Below are positions 6,624 through 16,350 of a stretch of DNA of 64,000 bases, piece by piece. Where the stretch lies: contig DASYRE010000016.1 of assembly GCA_036004685.1 (NCBI GenBank), forward strand, positions 1 to 64,000, given 5' to 3'. Below the pieces are notes generated by a model, which ran no database searches, was not told the DNA's origin, and saw only the letters and a program-made list of their open reading frames with translations. Both the position numbers and the translations under genes were made by a program. Numbering within the stretch: position 1 is the first letter of the stretch; every line of letters begins with the position of its first letter. Source of the stretch: Candidatus Polarisedimenticolia bacterium (GTDB lineage: Bacteria > Acidobacteriota > Polarisedimenticolia > Gp22-AA2 > AA152).

Positions 6624-7145
6624 ATGATGCTTCATCTATCCGTCATCCTCCTCTCCGGGGCCGCCTGCGTCACCGATCTGAGGTGGCGCCGCATTCCGAA
6701 TCTGATGGTCCTCTCCGGCCTGTGTCTCGGTTTCGCCCTGAACGCCTGGGCCGGCGGCCTGCCGGGTCTGGGACAGAGTCTTCTCGGCGCCGCGCTGGGA
6801 CTCCTTCTGTTCCTCCCCTTCTTCGCGCTCGGCGGGATGGGGGCCGGAGACGTGAAGCTTCTGGCGGCTCTCGGGGCGCTCCTCGGTCCCCTGGATCTGC
6901 TGCGGGTGGCCCTGGCCGCGGCGCTGGCCGGCGGCCTCCTCGCCCTGGCGGCCGCCGCCTGGCAGCGCCGGCTGGGTGCGACGTTTCGCGCCGTCGGCGG
7001 CCTGCTCTCGTTTTGGATTTCCGGCGGGCTGCGACCCGCCTATGAATGGAGTCTTGATAACCCCGGGACTCTGAAGATTCCTTACGCAGTTCCCGTCGCG
7101 GTAGGCGCCTGGCTGATGGTTCTGGCTCGATGGAGCGCGCCGTGA
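6624..7145 (+). CDS. tadV: Prepilin peptidase, TadV/CpaA type (A24 family)
   Basis: Inner-membrane aspartyl protease that removes the leader from the Flp pilins and TadE-like pseudopilin. The 173-residue protein lacks the methylase domain of PilD, as is usual for TadV. The two catalytic aspartates are visible: D18 in CVTDLRWRRIPN and D76 in the GMGAGD motif. Several membrane helices surround them. GGAGAGGA precedes the ATG. It is part of the pilus operon. Confidence 0.9.
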   Translation: MMLHLSVILLSGAACVTDLRWRRIPNLMVLSGLCLGFALNAWAGGLPGLGQSLLGAALGLLLFLPFFALGGMGAGDVKLLAALGALLGPLDLLRVALAAALAGGLLALAAAAWQRRLGATFRAVGGLLSFWISGGLRPAYEWSLDNPGTLKIPYAVPVAVGAWLMVLARWSAP

Positions 7146-7594
7146 GGACCACCCGGCGCCGCCTCAAAAGCTCCCTGCGACGGGAAGGCTCGGGTCAGAG
7201 TCTGGTCGAGTTCGCCTTGGTCGTCGTGATGTTCCTCCTGCTCGTCGTGGGAATCGTGGAGTTCGGCAGGGCGTGGAATCTATATCAGATTCTCGCCAAC
7301 GCCAGCCGGGAAGGGGCGCGGCTCGCCGCCCTCCCCAACGGCTTCACGAGCGCGGCCGCCGTGAGGACCACCGTTCAGAACTACCTGGCGACCGGCAACG
7401 TCCCGCCGGGAAAGACGACGATCGCCATCGGCGGCGCGGGTGTCGACGGCGGCACGGGCACCCAGGTCTCGGTCACGTTGACCTATCCGTACACGTTCCT
7501 TTTCGTCGGCCCCATCGTCCGTCTGATCAATCCGGGTGCGACGGCCGGGGCCGACGTGACTATCCAGGCGCAAAGCGTGATGCGCAACGAATGA
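7142..7594 (+). CDS. tadE: TadE-like pseudopilin
   Basis: Minor pseudopilin of the Tad machine, about 150 residues. A basic N-terminus runs into the prepilin-like site G|QSLVEFAL. One membrane helix (VVVMFLLLVVGIVEFG) and a periplasmic domain follow (ASREGARLAALP is typical of TadE). The GTG at 7142 overlaps the tadV stop as GTGA and has GGAG upstream; an in-frame ATG at 7130 is the alternative. Confidence 0.85.
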   Translation: MRTTRRRLKSSLRREGSGQSLVEFALVVVMFLLLVVGIVEFGRAWNLYQILANASREGARLAALPNGFTSAAAVRTTVQNYLATGNVPPGKTTIAIGGAGVDGGTGTQVSVTLTYPYTFLFVGPIVRLINPGATAGADVTIQAQSVMRNE

Positions 7595-7649
7595 AAGACC
7601 GTTTTCCGGCCGGGCCCATGAACGTCCCGAGCCCAAGGAGGTTCGCATC

Positions 7650-8483
7650 GTGAGAAGGATTTTCGTGATCAGCATCCTGATTCTGGCGATCGGCTCGGGC
7701 GGCGCCGCCAGCATCCTCACCTACCGGATTCTCAAGAACCGGCAGATGAGCGATCTCGCCGGCGGCCCGAAGCCCGCCCCCACCTTCCCGATGGTGGTGG
7801 CGGCCGTGAAGCTTCCGTATGGAACGGTGCTCCAGGCGGAGCACGTGAAGACGATGGAATGGGCCTCCACCGTGCGCCCTGAGGGATCGTTCTCGGATCC
7901 GCAGGCGGTGCTCGGCCGCGCCATCACCGAGGGGGTCGTTCCCGGCGAGCCCGTTCTCGAGGGACGCCTGGCGCCCCGGGATGCCGGCGGCGGCCTGGCC
8001 AGCGTCATTCCCAAGGGGAAGCGGGCGGTGAGCGTGCGCGTCAACGAGATCATCGGGGTGGCGGGCTTCGTCCTGCCCCGGACGCGGGTGGACGTTCTGG
8101 TGAGCGTCAACCCGGGCGGGGAGAAGGGGCGCAGCGCCAGCAAGATGATCCTCCAGAACGTCGAGGTCCTGGCGGCGGGCCAGAAGATCGAGCAGGACGC
8201 CGAGGGCAAGCCAGAGACGGTGAACGTCATCACGCTCTTGGTCAATCCCGAGGAGGCCGAGAAGCTCACGCTCGCCAGCCACGAAGGCGAGCTGCAGCTG
8301 GCTCTCCGGAACAGCCTCGATCTCGACTCCGTCACGACGGGAGGAGCGAATCTCTCGGCGATGGTCCAGGGGACGCGCCGCGAGCCGGTTCGCATCCGCA
8401 CCGAAGCGCCGGGGCCGCGGCCTCCGGCCGCTCCGACCGTGGAAGTGATCCGGGGCAGCAAGCGGACCACGGAGAGCTTCTGA
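7650..8483 (+). CDS. cpaB: Flp pilus assembly protein CpaB/RcpC
   Basis: Periplasmic, membrane-anchored assembly protein that works with the secretin. The 277 residues start with an N-terminal signal anchor (IFVISILILAIGSGGAAS). A SAF domain (about residues 45-110, PYGTVLQAEHVKTMEW) and the CpaB C-terminal region (RAVSVRVNEIIGVAGFVLPRTRVDVL) follow. AAGGAGGT lies eight bases upstream of the GTG start. The C-terminal 40 residues are Pro/Arg-rich. It lies directly upstream of the secretin gene with one base between. Confidence 0.93.
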   Translation: MRRIFVISILILAIGSGGAASILTYRILKNRQMSDLAGGPKPAPTFPMVVAAVKLPYGTVLQAEHVKTMEWASTVRPEGSFSDPQAVLGRAITEGVVPGEPVLEGRLAPRDAGGGLASVIPKGKRAVSVRVNEIIGVAGFVLPRTRVDVLVSVNPGGEKGRSASKMILQNVEVLAAGQKIEQDAEGKPETVNVITLLVNPEEAEKLTLASHEGELQLALRNSLDLDSVTTGGANLSAMVQGTRREPVRIRTEAPGPRPPAAPTVEVIRGSKRTTESF

Positions 8484-8484
8484 C

Positions 8485-10326
8485 ATGAAAAACATCCAGC
8501 GATTCCCGATGCGTCGATTCCTGGTCGCGATCCTCCTCGCGGCGCTCCTGGCGGACGGGACGACCGGCCCCCGGGCCGCCGCGCCCCCGGCCGCCGCGCT
8601 GCCGAGCCCGCCCAACGTCCTCGCCTCGCTCGCCGCCGAAGGGTCGCGGGACGGGTCCGGCACCCGCGTCACCATGCAGGGGAACCTCCCTCTGAGCTAT
8701 TCGCTGGCCGCCCCCTGGGAGAAGCCCTGGTACCTGACCCTGAACAACGTCGATCCCGGGAAGGTCGGCGGCGAGCTGCCGGTGGGCACGCCGCAGGTCG
8801 ACCGCATCGTCGTCCGCTCGCTTTCCGACGCCGCCGGCGGGCCGGCCACCCGCCTGGAGTTCCAGGGCGGCTCCGCCGACAGCCGCCGCGTGGTCGTGAG
8901 GGGGAACAGCCTGATCGTGGAACTCGCCGGAGGGCAGCCGGCGGCGGTCCAGCCTGCTTCTCCCGCGCCGGTTGCGCCTCCCGTTCCCGTCGCCGAGACG
9001 CGCGGCTACCGTCCGGCCGAGCTGCGCAGCGCGGCGCCGGTTGCCGCCGCGTCACCCGCCCCCGGTCCAATGGATCTGACGGTCGCGGCGGGAAAATCGC
9101 GGACGCTCGATCTGTCCTCCCCCGCCACGCGCGTCTCCGTGACGAACCCGGCCATCGCGGACGCGGTCGTCATTTCGCCCCAGCAGATCCTGATCAACGG
9201 CATCGCGCCGGGAAGCACCAGCCTGCTGGTGTGGACGCGCTCCGGCGAGTCACGGAACTACAACCTGTCGGTCGCCATGGACACCGAGACGCTGTCGGGC
9301 AGGCTGCGTGACATCTTCCCCGATCAGCAGATATCGGTCGCCGCTTCCAAGGACACGCTGGTCCTCTACGGTACGGTCACCAAGCCGGAGATCGGGGAGA
9401 AGGCCGTCAAGGTCGCGGCCGATTATTCCTCGAAGGTGGTGAACAACCTCACCTACCCCGCCAACGGCCGCCGGCAGATCATGCTGAAAGTGATCTTCGC
9501 CGAGGTGAACCGTGAGGCGATGACCGAGCTGTCGGCTTCTCTCGTCCGGGTCGATCCCAACCATCCACGCGGCGACCACGAAGGATTGAGCGGCACCGGA
9601 GTGCCCGGCGCTCTGGGGAACTGGATCAACCGGCCCCAGGGACCCGACTTCCCCTTCGGCGAAGCCATCAACCTTTACGCCTTCAATTTCGCCGACAAGA
9701 TCGGCGCCTTCGTCACGGCGATGAAGACGCGCGGGCTGCTCCAGGTCCTCGCCGAGCCCACGCTGATCACGGCCGACGGACAGAAAGCGTCGTTCCTGGC
9801 GGGAGGCGAGTTCCCCATCCCGGTGGCCCAGGCGGGCGCCGGCTTCACCTCCGTCACCATCATCTTCAAGAAGTTCGGCATCAGCCTCGACTTCACCCCC
9901 GAGATTCGCGAGGACCAGACCATCGTCCTGAAGGTGGAGCCCGAGGTGTCGTCCCTCGACTTCGCCAACTCCGTCGTGCTCGCGGGGTTCTCCATCCCCT
10001 CGCTGCGGGTGCGCCGCGCCAATACCGAGGTGGAGCTCAAGAACGGCCAGAGCTTCGCCATCGCCGGACTCTATTCGGCGGACCTCCAGCAGACGAAGAA
10101 GAAGATTCCGCTCCTCGGGGACATCCCGCTGCTCGGCTACCTGTTCAAGAGCAAGAACCTGAACCGGAACAAGAGCGAGCTGCTGGTGATCGCCACGCCG
10201 GAGCTGGTGGAGCCGTTGCCCGTCGGAGAGAAGCCGGCGCTGCCGAAGTTCGACATGACATTCGACCTCGACAAGACGCCGAAGTCGAAGTCGGGCGCGC
10301 CCAAGTCGCACGCCGAGGTGAAATAG
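8485..10326 (+). CDS. cpaC: Tad pilus secretin CpaC/RcpA with N-terminal AMIN-like domain
   Basis: Outer-membrane pore for the Tad pilus. In 613 residues I see a signal peptide; a region of about residues 48-150 with the AMIN pattern (DGSGTRVTMQGN through RLEFQGGS to NSLIVELAGG); a Pro/Ala-rich linker; the pilus-formation N-domain (about 196-263, KSRTLDLSSPATRVSVTNP); a BON-like domain (about 268-325); and the secretin domain (about 331-590) ending in LLVIATPELVEPL. AMIN domains bind peptidoglycan in PilQ and AmiC but are not usual in CpaC, so this may anchor the secretin to the wall. Confidence 0.92.
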   Translation: MKNIQRFPMRRFLVAILLAALLADGTTGPRAAAPPAAALPSPPNVLASLAAEGSRDGSGTRVTMQGNLPLSYSLAAPWEKPWYLTLNNVDPGKVGGELPVGTPQVDRIVVRSLSDAAGGPATRLEFQGGSADSRRVVVRGNSLIVELAGGQPAAVQPASPAPVAPPVPVAETRGYRPAELRSAAPVAAASPAPGPMDLTVAAGKSRTLDLSSPATRVSVTNPAIADAVVISPQQILINGIAPGSTSLLVWTRSGESRNYNLSVAMDTETLSGRLRDIFPDQQISVAASKDTLVLYGTVTKPEIGEKAVKVAADYSSKVVNNLTYPANGRRQIMLKVIFAEVNREAMTELSASLVRVDPNHPRGDHEGLSGTGVPGALGNWINRPQGPDFPFGEAINLYAFNFADKIGAFVTAMKTRGLLQVLAEPTLITADGQKASFLAGGEFPIPVAQAGAGFTSVTIIFKKFGISLDFTPEIREDQTIVLKVEPEVSSLDFANSVVLAGFSIPSLRVRRANTEVELKNGQSFAIAGLYSADLQQTKKKIPLLGDIPLLGYLFKSKNLNRNKSELLVIATPELVEPLPVGEKPALPKFDMTFDLDKTPKSKSGAPKSHAEVK

Positions 10327-10329
10327 CTC

Positions 10330-11466
10330 ATGAAAACCGAAGGTGCCACGGCCGATCTCCGAGGGGCGCGATGCTCTGCGAACCCCGGAGCCCGCCGGGG
10401 TGAGCGCGGCGCCATCATCATCCTGGCCGCCTTGGTCATGATCGTGGTGCTCGGCGCCGCGGCGCTGGCCATCGACGTGGGGGTGCTCTACACGGCGCGG
10501 ACGCAATGCCAGAACGCCGCCGATTCGGGGGCGCTCGCCTGCGCCGGGTACATGCTGACCCTGAACAACCTGAACGCCGGGGCGGTGAGCAAGCTCAAGA
10601 ACAAGGGAGTGGAGTACGCCAATCTCAACAAGGTGCTCTCGCAGCCCGTCACCATCACTCCCGCGAACGTCACGGTCAATCTGGGCTTGAAGCGCTGCAA
10701 GGTTTGCGTTCCGCGGACCACGGCGAGTGGCAATCCCGTGCCAACCTATTTCGCCCGCGTCTGGAACCGCTACTCCGCCGACGTCTCGGCGTGCGCCACC
10801 GCCGAGATCGCCAACGCCCAGACGGCGAACTGCATCAAGCCGTGGGCCCTTCCCGACGCCTTCGACGACGCCAATGGTAACGGCGCCTTCGACGCCGGTG
10901 AGTACTACGCCCCGGGAGTCACCTCCTACGGCACCGATTACCGTCACAACGGCAACGACGTCGGGGTCTCGATCATCGTGAAGCAATCCAACCCGCAGTC
11001 GGCCATCGCTCCGGGACAGTTCTTCCCCATCGACCTCCCGATCCCGACCTCCCCGGACACCGGGGGCGATCGCTACCGCGACAACATCGTCTCGTGCAAC
11101 ACCACGGGGGTGAACATCGGCGACACCCTCTTCACCGAGAACGGTAACATGATCGGCCCCACCAAGCAGGGCGTCGACGACCTCATCGCGCTCGATCCGA
11201 ACGCCGTCTGGGACTCGGCCGCCGGGCAGATCGCCAACAGCGCCTATGGCGCGGCGGGAAGTCCCCGGATCATCCGGATTCCCTTCTTCGATCCCAACGC
11301 GCCCCCGGTTTCGGGAAAGACCACGGTGATCGTGACGAACATCGCGAGCCTGTTCCTGGAGAGCATCGACGGCAACGGCGTCGTGCACGCCAGGATCATG
11401 CTCGCCACGGGGCAGAGCCCCGGCGGGAGTCCGGGCGGCCTCCAGTTCGTGAGGCTGGTCGAATGA
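10330..11466 (+). CDS. TadG-like pilus protein
   Basis: 378 residues. After a short basic N-terminus comes a TadG-type anchor (RGAIIILAALVMIVVLGAAALAIDVG) followed by the conserved DVGVLYTARTQCQNAADSGALACAG, which is diagnostic for the TadG/TadE-associated family. The long periplasmic domain contains cysteine pairs and a 12-residue EF-hand-like loop, DDANGNGAFDAGE (Asp, Asn, Asn, Gly, Asp and Glu at the ligand positions), so calcium binding is likely. No von Willebrand domain is evident, unlike classic TadG. Its stop overlaps the cpaE start as ATGA. Confidence 0.8.
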   Translation: MKTEGATADLRGARCSANPGARRGERGAIIILAALVMIVVLGAAALAIDVGVLYTARTQCQNAADSGALACAGYMLTLNNLNAGAVSKLKNKGVEYANLNKVLSQPVTITPANVTVNLGLKRCKVCVPRTTASGNPVPTYFARVWNRYSADVSACATAEIANAQTANCIKPWALPDAFDDANGNGAFDAGEYYAPGVTSYGTDYRHNGNDVGVSIIVKQSNPQSAIAPGQFFPIDLPIPTSPDTGGDRYRDNIVSCNTTGVNIGDTLFTENGNMIGPTKQGVDDLIALDPNAVWDSAAGQIANSAYGAAGSPRIIRIPFFDPNAPPVSGKTTVIVTNIASLFLESIDGNGVVHARIMLATGQSPGGSPGGLQFVRLVE

Positions 11467-12707
11467 CCCCCAAGACCCCGTTCAGCGAGCTGCTCGTCCT
11501 TTCGGATCGTCCGGCGTTCCTCGCCGAGATCCGGCAAGCCCTCGGCGGCGCCGAGGGCATCTCCGTGACGCCGGTCGACGGCACGCCGCGGCCCGGCAGC
11601 CTGGCCGCCTGCCTCGCGGCCCTCGATGCGCGCCGCCACGGGATCCTTCTCGTGGACGCCCACGGCGATGCTTCGGCGGCGCTCCTCCTGGCCCAGGCGG
11701 TTTTCGACCACCGGCCCGGCTCCCGGGTATTCCTCGCCGGGGCCGCCGGCGATCCCGACCTGATCCTGCGGGCGCTGCGCGCCGGCGCGGCCGAATATCT
11801 TCCCCTGCCGGTAGAGCGGCGCTCGCTGATGGAGGCGATCCTACGCCTCTGGCGCCGGCTCTCTCCGGAGACGCCGGGCGCGGCGCCCGGGCGAGGGAAG
11901 ATCCTCACCTTCCTGGGAAGCAAAGGGGGCTGCGGGACGACCACGCTCTCCGCCAACCTGGCCGTGACGCTGGCCGCCCGGGGAAGCTCCACCCTGCTCG
12001 TCGACCTCGACTTCACCGGGGGAGACGCCGCAATGTTCCTCAACCTCACTCCCGCTTTCACCGTGGCCGACGTGGTGCAGAACGCCCACCGCCTGGATCG
12101 CGACCTCCTCGGCGGGATGGTGGTGAAGCACGTCTCCGGGGTCGAGATGCTCGCGGCCGGCGAGGACCCGCTCCGATCCCGCACGCTCGAGCCGGCGAGA
12201 ATCGGCCAAGTCCTGGCGTTCTGCCGGGACCATTACGAGCACGTGGTGGTGAACACCCGCGAAACCGACGACCCGATCACCCAGGCCGCGGTGAGCCAGG
12301 CCGACCTGATCCACCTCGTCACGTGCCTCGACTTCCTGGCGCTGCGGCGGGCCCAGTGGTCGCTGCGCCGGCTGGCCCGCTTCGGCATCTCACGGGACGT
12401 CATCCGGCTGGTGGTGAACCGCTACGAGAAGAACCCCTACATCTCGCTCGAAGAGGCGGAGAAGATCCTCGACATCAAGGCCGCCTGGACGGTTCCCCTC
12501 GATCTCAAGACCGCGCAGGAAGCCTTGAACGACGGGATTCCGTTCGTGACCCGCAGCCGCAACGGGATCTTGAAGAGCTTCGAGTCCTACGCCGAGAACC
12601 TCCTCCCGGCCGGCCGGACGGCAAGCCCCCCGGCCGCACCGCGGCGGTCCCGCTGGTTCGGATCGCGGGCCTCGGCCCGCCCGAGCGAAGGAGGAGCCAC
12701 CGCATGA
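11463..12707 (+). CDS. cpaE: Tad pilus localisation ATPase CpaE/TadZ
   Basis: Directs the Tad machine to its place in the cell. The 414 residues comprise an N-terminal receiver-like domain (about 1-130, [17 protein letters not shown] and [15 protein letters not shown]), without a clear phosphorylation pocket, and a MinD/ParA-type ATPase domain. The deviant Walker A is KGGCGTTT, followed by [16 protein letters not shown]. The protein ends in a basic, Pro-rich tail. It sits between the TadG-like gene and cpaF, the usual order. Confidence 0.9.
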   Translation: MTPKTPFSELLVLSDRPAFLAEIRQALGGAEGISVTPVDGTPRPGSLAACLAALDARRHGILLVDAHGDASAALLLAQAVFDHRPGSRVFLAGAAGDPDLILRALRAGAAEYLPLPVERRSLMEAILRLWRRLSPETPGAAPGRGKILTFLGSKGGCGTTTLSANLAVTLAARGSSTLLVDLDFTGGDAAMFLNLTPAFTVADVVQNAHRLDRDLLGGMVVKHVSGVEMLAAGEDPLRSRTLEPARIGQVLAFCRDHYEHVVVNTRETDDPITQAAVSQADLIHLVTCLDFLALRRAQWSLRRLARFGISRDVIRLVVNRYEKNPYISLEEAEKILDIKAAWTVPLDLKTAQEALNDGIPFVTRSRNGILKSFESYAENLLPAGRTASPPAAPRRSRWFGSRASARPSEGGATA

Positions 12708-12726
12708 GCCGATCAGGAGGATTACG

Positions 12727-14055
12727 ATGAAGCCGGCTGTCGAATACTCGGGCGTCCCGACGACCGCGGAGTTCCAGCAGCTCAAGGCCAAGCTGCACCG
12801 CACCGTCCTCGATCGCCTGAACCTCGAGTCGCTGCAGCAAATGGAGCGGGAGGCCGCGGTCTCCGGAATACGCTCCCTGATCACCGACCTGATGAACCAG
12901 GAAATCACGCCGCTGAGCACCGCGGAGCGCCGGCTGATCATCGACGAGATCCTCAACGAGATCTTCGGCCTCGGGCCCCTGGAGCCGCTTCTGGCCGACC
13001 CCGCGATCAACGACATCCTGGTGAACACGCACGATCAGATCTTCGTCGAGCGCAACGGCCGCCTCGAGAGGTCGCCCGTGGGATTCAAGGACGACAACCA
13101 CCTGATGCAGATCATCGATCGGATCGTTTCGCGGGTCGGGCGCCGGATCGACGAGTCGTCGCCGATGGTGGATGCGCGGCTTCACGACGGCTCCCGGATC
13201 AATGCGATCATCCCGCCGCTGTCGATCGACGGCCCGCACCTTTCCATCCGCAAGTTCCGCAAGGACGCGCTCGTCGGCGAGGACCTGATCCGCTACGGAT
13301 CGCTGACCGCCCCGATCCTGGAGCTGATGGCGGGGTGCGTGAAGGCCCGGCTGAACGTGCTGATCTCCGGCGGCACGGGCGCGGGCAAGACCACCCTCCT
13401 GAACGTGCTCTCGTCATTCATTCCGGCTGCGGAGCGGATCGTCACGATCGAGGACTCGGCGGAGCTCCAGCTCCGCCAGGAGCACGTCGTGCGGCTCGAG
13501 ACCCGGCCGCCCAACATCGAAGGGGAGGGCCAGGTCACGCAGCGCCAGCTCGTCATCAACAGCCTGCGGATGCGCCCCGACCGCATTGTCATCGGCGAAG
13601 TCCGGGGCGGCGAGGCGATCGACATGCTCCAGGCGATGAACACGGGGCATGACGGCTCGCTCACGACGATCCACGCCAACACCGCCCGGGACGCCCTGGC
13701 GCGCCTCGAGACGATGGTCGCCATGGCCGGCTTCCAGCTTCCTCCGCGCGCCGTGAAGGAGCAGATCGCCTCCGCCATCGACCTGGTGATCCAGGTGGCG
13801 CGGAATTCCGACGGCACGCGCCGCGTGACGAGCCTGTCGGAAATCATCGGCATGGAGGAAAACGTCATCACGATGCAGGAGATCTTCCTCTTCGAGAAGC
13901 AGGGAATCGACGAGGAAGGGCGGGTCGTCGGACGGTTCCGGCCCACCGGAATCCGTCCCCGTTTCGCCGACCGCCTGCGGATCGCCGGCATCGTCCTGCC
14001 CCTGGAGATGTTCGACGAGGACCTCGCCGATGCCCCTGCGCGGGCCTGGAGATAA
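12727..14055 (+). CDS. cpaF: Tad pilus secretion ATPase CpaF/TadA
   Basis: Hexameric cytoplasmic ATPase that powers pilus polymerisation. The 442 residues show the N-terminal helical domain, then GGTGAGKTT (Walker A), the Asp box region ([10 protein letters not shown]), Walker [13 protein letters not shown], and the His box TIHANT. Length and order are typical. AGGAGG lies seven bases before the ATG. It is followed by the two platform proteins TadB and TadC. Confidence 0.96.
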   Translation: MKPAVEYSGVPTTAEFQQLKAKLHRTVLDRLNLESLQQMEREAAVSGIRSLITDLMNQEITPLSTAERRLIIDEILNEIFGLGPLEPLLADPAINDILVNTHDQIFVERNGRLERSPVGFKDDNHLMQIIDRIVSRVGRRIDESSPMVDARLHDGSRINAIIPPLSIDGPHLSIRKFRKDALVGEDLIRYGSLTAPILELMAGCVKARLNVLISGGTGAGKTTLLNVLSSFIPAAERIVTIEDSAELQLRQEHVVRLETRPPNIEGEGQVTQRQLVINSLRMRPDRIVIGEVRGGEAIDMLQAMNTGHDGSLTTIHANTARDALARLETMVAMAGFQLPPRAVKEQIASAIDLVIQVARNSDGTRRVTSLSEIIGMEENVITMQEIFLFEKQGIDEEGRVVGRFRPTGIRPRFADRLRIAGIVLPLEMFDEDLADAPARAWR

Positions 14056-14058
14056 CCG

Positions 14059-15030
14059 ATGCTGGCGGTGATCTTGCTGGTCTTCTTCTCCACCTCGCTG
14101 CTGGTGCTCGGCGCCTCCTTCATGTTCGTCCGCCGTCCCAGCCGGAGCGTGGAGCGCCTGATGATGGCGCGCGCCGGCGTCGCGGCGCTCTCCGCCGCCG
14201 GGGCGGGCGAGGAGGAGCTCAACATCCTCCGCGATCGGTCCCTGAGCGGCATCGCCCCCATGCACCGGACGTTGGCGAAGCTGCGGATTGGAGCCTGGCT
14301 CTCCCGGCTGCTGACGCAGGCGGACGTCAAGATGAAGACGGGGACCCTGGTCCTGTCGATCGGCGTTTTCGCGCTCGTCGGCTACCTCCTCGCGACGCTC
14401 TTCCGGTTCGGCATCCCGCTCGCCGTCCTGGTGGGGGTCCTGACGGGAACCATCCCGGTCCTGATCGTCCTGCGCATTCGCAGCCGCCGGCTCCGGAGGT
14501 TCGAGGCGCAGTTCCCGGACGCGATCGATCTCCTGTCGCGCGCCATCCGCGCCGGGCACGCCTTCAACACCGGAGTCAAAATGATCGCCGACGAGATGCC
14601 CGAGCCGGTGGGCAAGGAATTCCAGCGCGTCTTCGAGGAGCAGAACTACGGGCTCCCGATGAAGTCGGCCCTGCTCAACCTCCTGGAGCGCGTCGAGCTG
14701 CTCGATCTCAGGCTCTTCGTGGTGGCGGTGCTGATCCAGAGGCAATCGGGCGGCAACCTCGCGGAGCTCCTGAGCAAGATCGCCCAGACCATCCGCGAGC
14801 GCTTCCGGATCTTCCGGCAGCTGAAAGTCCACACGGCCCAGGCCAAGATGACGGGCATCATCCTCATGTGCCTGCCTCCGGTGATGGGCGGCGTGACTTT
14901 GGCCTTGAACTACGAGTACATGAAGATCATCTTCCAGGATCCGTGGGGGATCCGGATGCTGATCGGGGCCGCGGTGCTTCAACTCGTGGGCCTGGTCTGG
15001 ATTCGCAAAATCGTCAACATCGAAGTGTGA
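14059..15030 (+). CDS. tadB: Tad inner-membrane platform protein TadB
   Basis: Polytopic inner-membrane protein that couples the CpaF motor to pilin assembly. 323 residues: an N-terminal membrane helix, a pair of central helices ([21 protein letters not shown]), the T2SSF domain ([18 protein letters not shown] through [20 protein letters not shown]), and C-terminal helices. It starts three bases after the cpaF stop with GGAG upstream. Confidence 0.93.
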   Translation: MLAVILLVFFSTSLLVLGASFMFVRRPSRSVERLMMARAGVAALSAAGAGEEELNILRDRSLSGIAPMHRTLAKLRIGAWLSRLLTQADVKMKTGTLVLSIGVFALVGYLLATLFRFGIPLAVLVGVLTGTIPVLIVLRIRSRRLRRFEAQFPDAIDLLSRAIRAGHAFNTGVKMIADEMPEPVGKEFQRVFEEQNYGLPMKSALLNLLERVELLDLRLFVVAVLIQRQSGGNLAELLSKIAQTIRERFRIFRQLKVHTAQAKMTGIILMCLPPVMGGVTLALNYEYMKIIFQDPWGIRMLIGAAVLQLVGLVWIRKIVNIEV

Positions 15031-15037
15031 GGGCGAC

Positions 15038-15976
15038 GTGGAACTCATCGTGCTGCTAGGCCTGATTCTGACCTTCATGCTCTCCGCCACCGCGGCTGGG
15101 TATCTCGCGCTGCGGCCGCGCCATGCCGCGGCCCGCCGGCTCCGGGAGCTCCCGTCACCTCAGGCGATGGAAGAGATCGCGGCACCTGTCGCGGCCCCGA
15201 CCGATCCCGAGACCCTTCGCTCGATCCGCAAAAAGGCCTTCAAGGCCCCCCTGTCGATGGCCGACGCCTCGGCGACCCAGAAAGCGCTGTTTCACGCCGG
15301 CTATCGATCCGGGACGGCTCTCGCCACCTACAATCTCTGGAGGGTCGTGACGCTCGCCGGCCTGCCGGCGCTGTTCTGGATTGGCACCCTCCACCTCCCC
15401 ATGACCCCCGCCTACCGTTTCCTGGGGATCGTCCTTCTGGCGCTCGCCGGACTCATCCTGCCGAAGCTGGTTCTGCGCGCCCTGGCCCGCCGCCGGCAGC
15501 ACCGGCTGCGCCTGAGCCTGCCCGATGCTCTCGATCTCCTGGTGGTCTGCGTGGAGGCCGGCATGGGGCTCAACCAGGCGATCGTCAAGGTGGCGGAGGA
15601 GCTGGAGCGCACCCATCCGGAGATCAGCCAGGAGCTGAAGCTCGTGAACCTCGAGATTCGCGCCGGGCGCACCCGGGGGGAGGCGCTGCGCAATCTCGGG
15701 GAGAGGACCGGCGTGGACGACATCATCTCCCTCGCCGCCATGCTGATCCAGACCGACAAGTTCGGCACGAGCATCGCGCGGTCGCTGCGCGTCCATTCCG
15801 ACTCCCTCCGGACCGAGAGAATCCAGAGAGCCGAGGAGGCCGCGGCCAAGACCACGATCAAACTGATTTTTCCGCTGCTCTTCTGCATCTTTCCGGCGCT
15901 GCTCACGGTGATCCTGGGCCCGGCTTTCCTGAACCTGGCCCAGATCTTCAGTAACACGCTGCAGACGACGAAGTAA
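15038..15976 (+). CDS. tadC: Tad inner-membrane platform protein TadC
   Basis: Second platform protein, partner of TadB. 312 residues with an N-terminal helix and a central pair of helices. Its T2SSF domain (LPDALDLLVVCVEAGMGLNQAIVKVAEEL and MLIQTDKFGTSIARSLR) is followed by a C-terminal helix with FPLLFCIFPALLTVILGP. The start is GTG, seven bases after the tadB stop. Confidence 0.93.
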   Translation: MELIVLLGLILTFMLSATAAGYLALRPRHAAARRLRELPSPQAMEEIAAPVAAPTDPETLRSIRKKAFKAPLSMADASATQKALFHAGYRSGTALATYNLWRVVTLAGLPALFWIGTLHLPMTPAYRFLGIVLLALAGLILPKLVLRALARRRQHRLRLSLPDALDLLVVCVEAGMGLNQAIVKVAEELERTHPEISQELKLVNLEIRAGRTRGEALRNLGERTGVDDIISLAAMLIQTDKFGTSIARSLRVHSDSLRTERIQRAEEAAAKTTIKLIFPLLFCIFPALLTVILGPAFLNLAQIFSNTLQTTK

Positions 15977-15990
15977 GGGGGACTCGAGCC

Positions 15991-16350
15991 GTGCGGGCGA
16001 TGAATCGGGACCGGGGGACGGAGCTGGCGCGCCGCGTCGAGAAAGCCGACCGCTTCTGGAAGCGGCTGCGGGGCCTGTCCGGCCGCCGGGAGCTGCCGCG
16101 CGGCGAGGCCCTCTGGATCGTCCCGTGCCGGGGCGTCCATACGCGCGGGATGAGCTTCCCTATCGACGTGCTGTTCCTGGACCGGGACCGCCGGGTGCTC
16201 GGCGTGGAGGAGAATCTCGCCCCGGGGCGGGTCGCTCCCGTCCGCTGGCGGGCGCGCACCGTGCTGGAGCTGCCCGCCGGGACCGTCCGGGGATCCGCCA
16301 CGCGGATTGGGGATCACATCGACTTCGAAACTCGGGAGGAAACGCGATGA
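15991..16350 (+). CDS. DUF192 family protein
   Basis: A 119-residue protein of the DUF192 family (RFWKRLRGLSGR, then VPCRGVHTRGMSFPIDVLFLD and ELPAGTVRGSATRIGDHIDF). The family is often found next to pilus or secretion loci, but its biochemical role is unknown. No signal peptide is visible, while many relatives are exported. It starts with GTG 14 bases after tadC and overlaps the next gene as ATGA, so it belongs to the same transcript. Confidence 0.85.
   Translation: MRAMNRDRGTELARRVEKADRFWKRLRGLSGRRELPRGEALWIVPCRGVHTRGMSFPIDVLFLDRDRRVLGVEENLAPGRVAPVRWRARTVLELPAGTVRGSATRIGDHIDFETREETR

Noticed and set aside
9250-11388. Long minus-strand frame opposite cpaC and the TadG-like gene
   Set aside because: Spans two well-recognised plus-strand genes; Val/Arg/Asp-rich reading with no motif.
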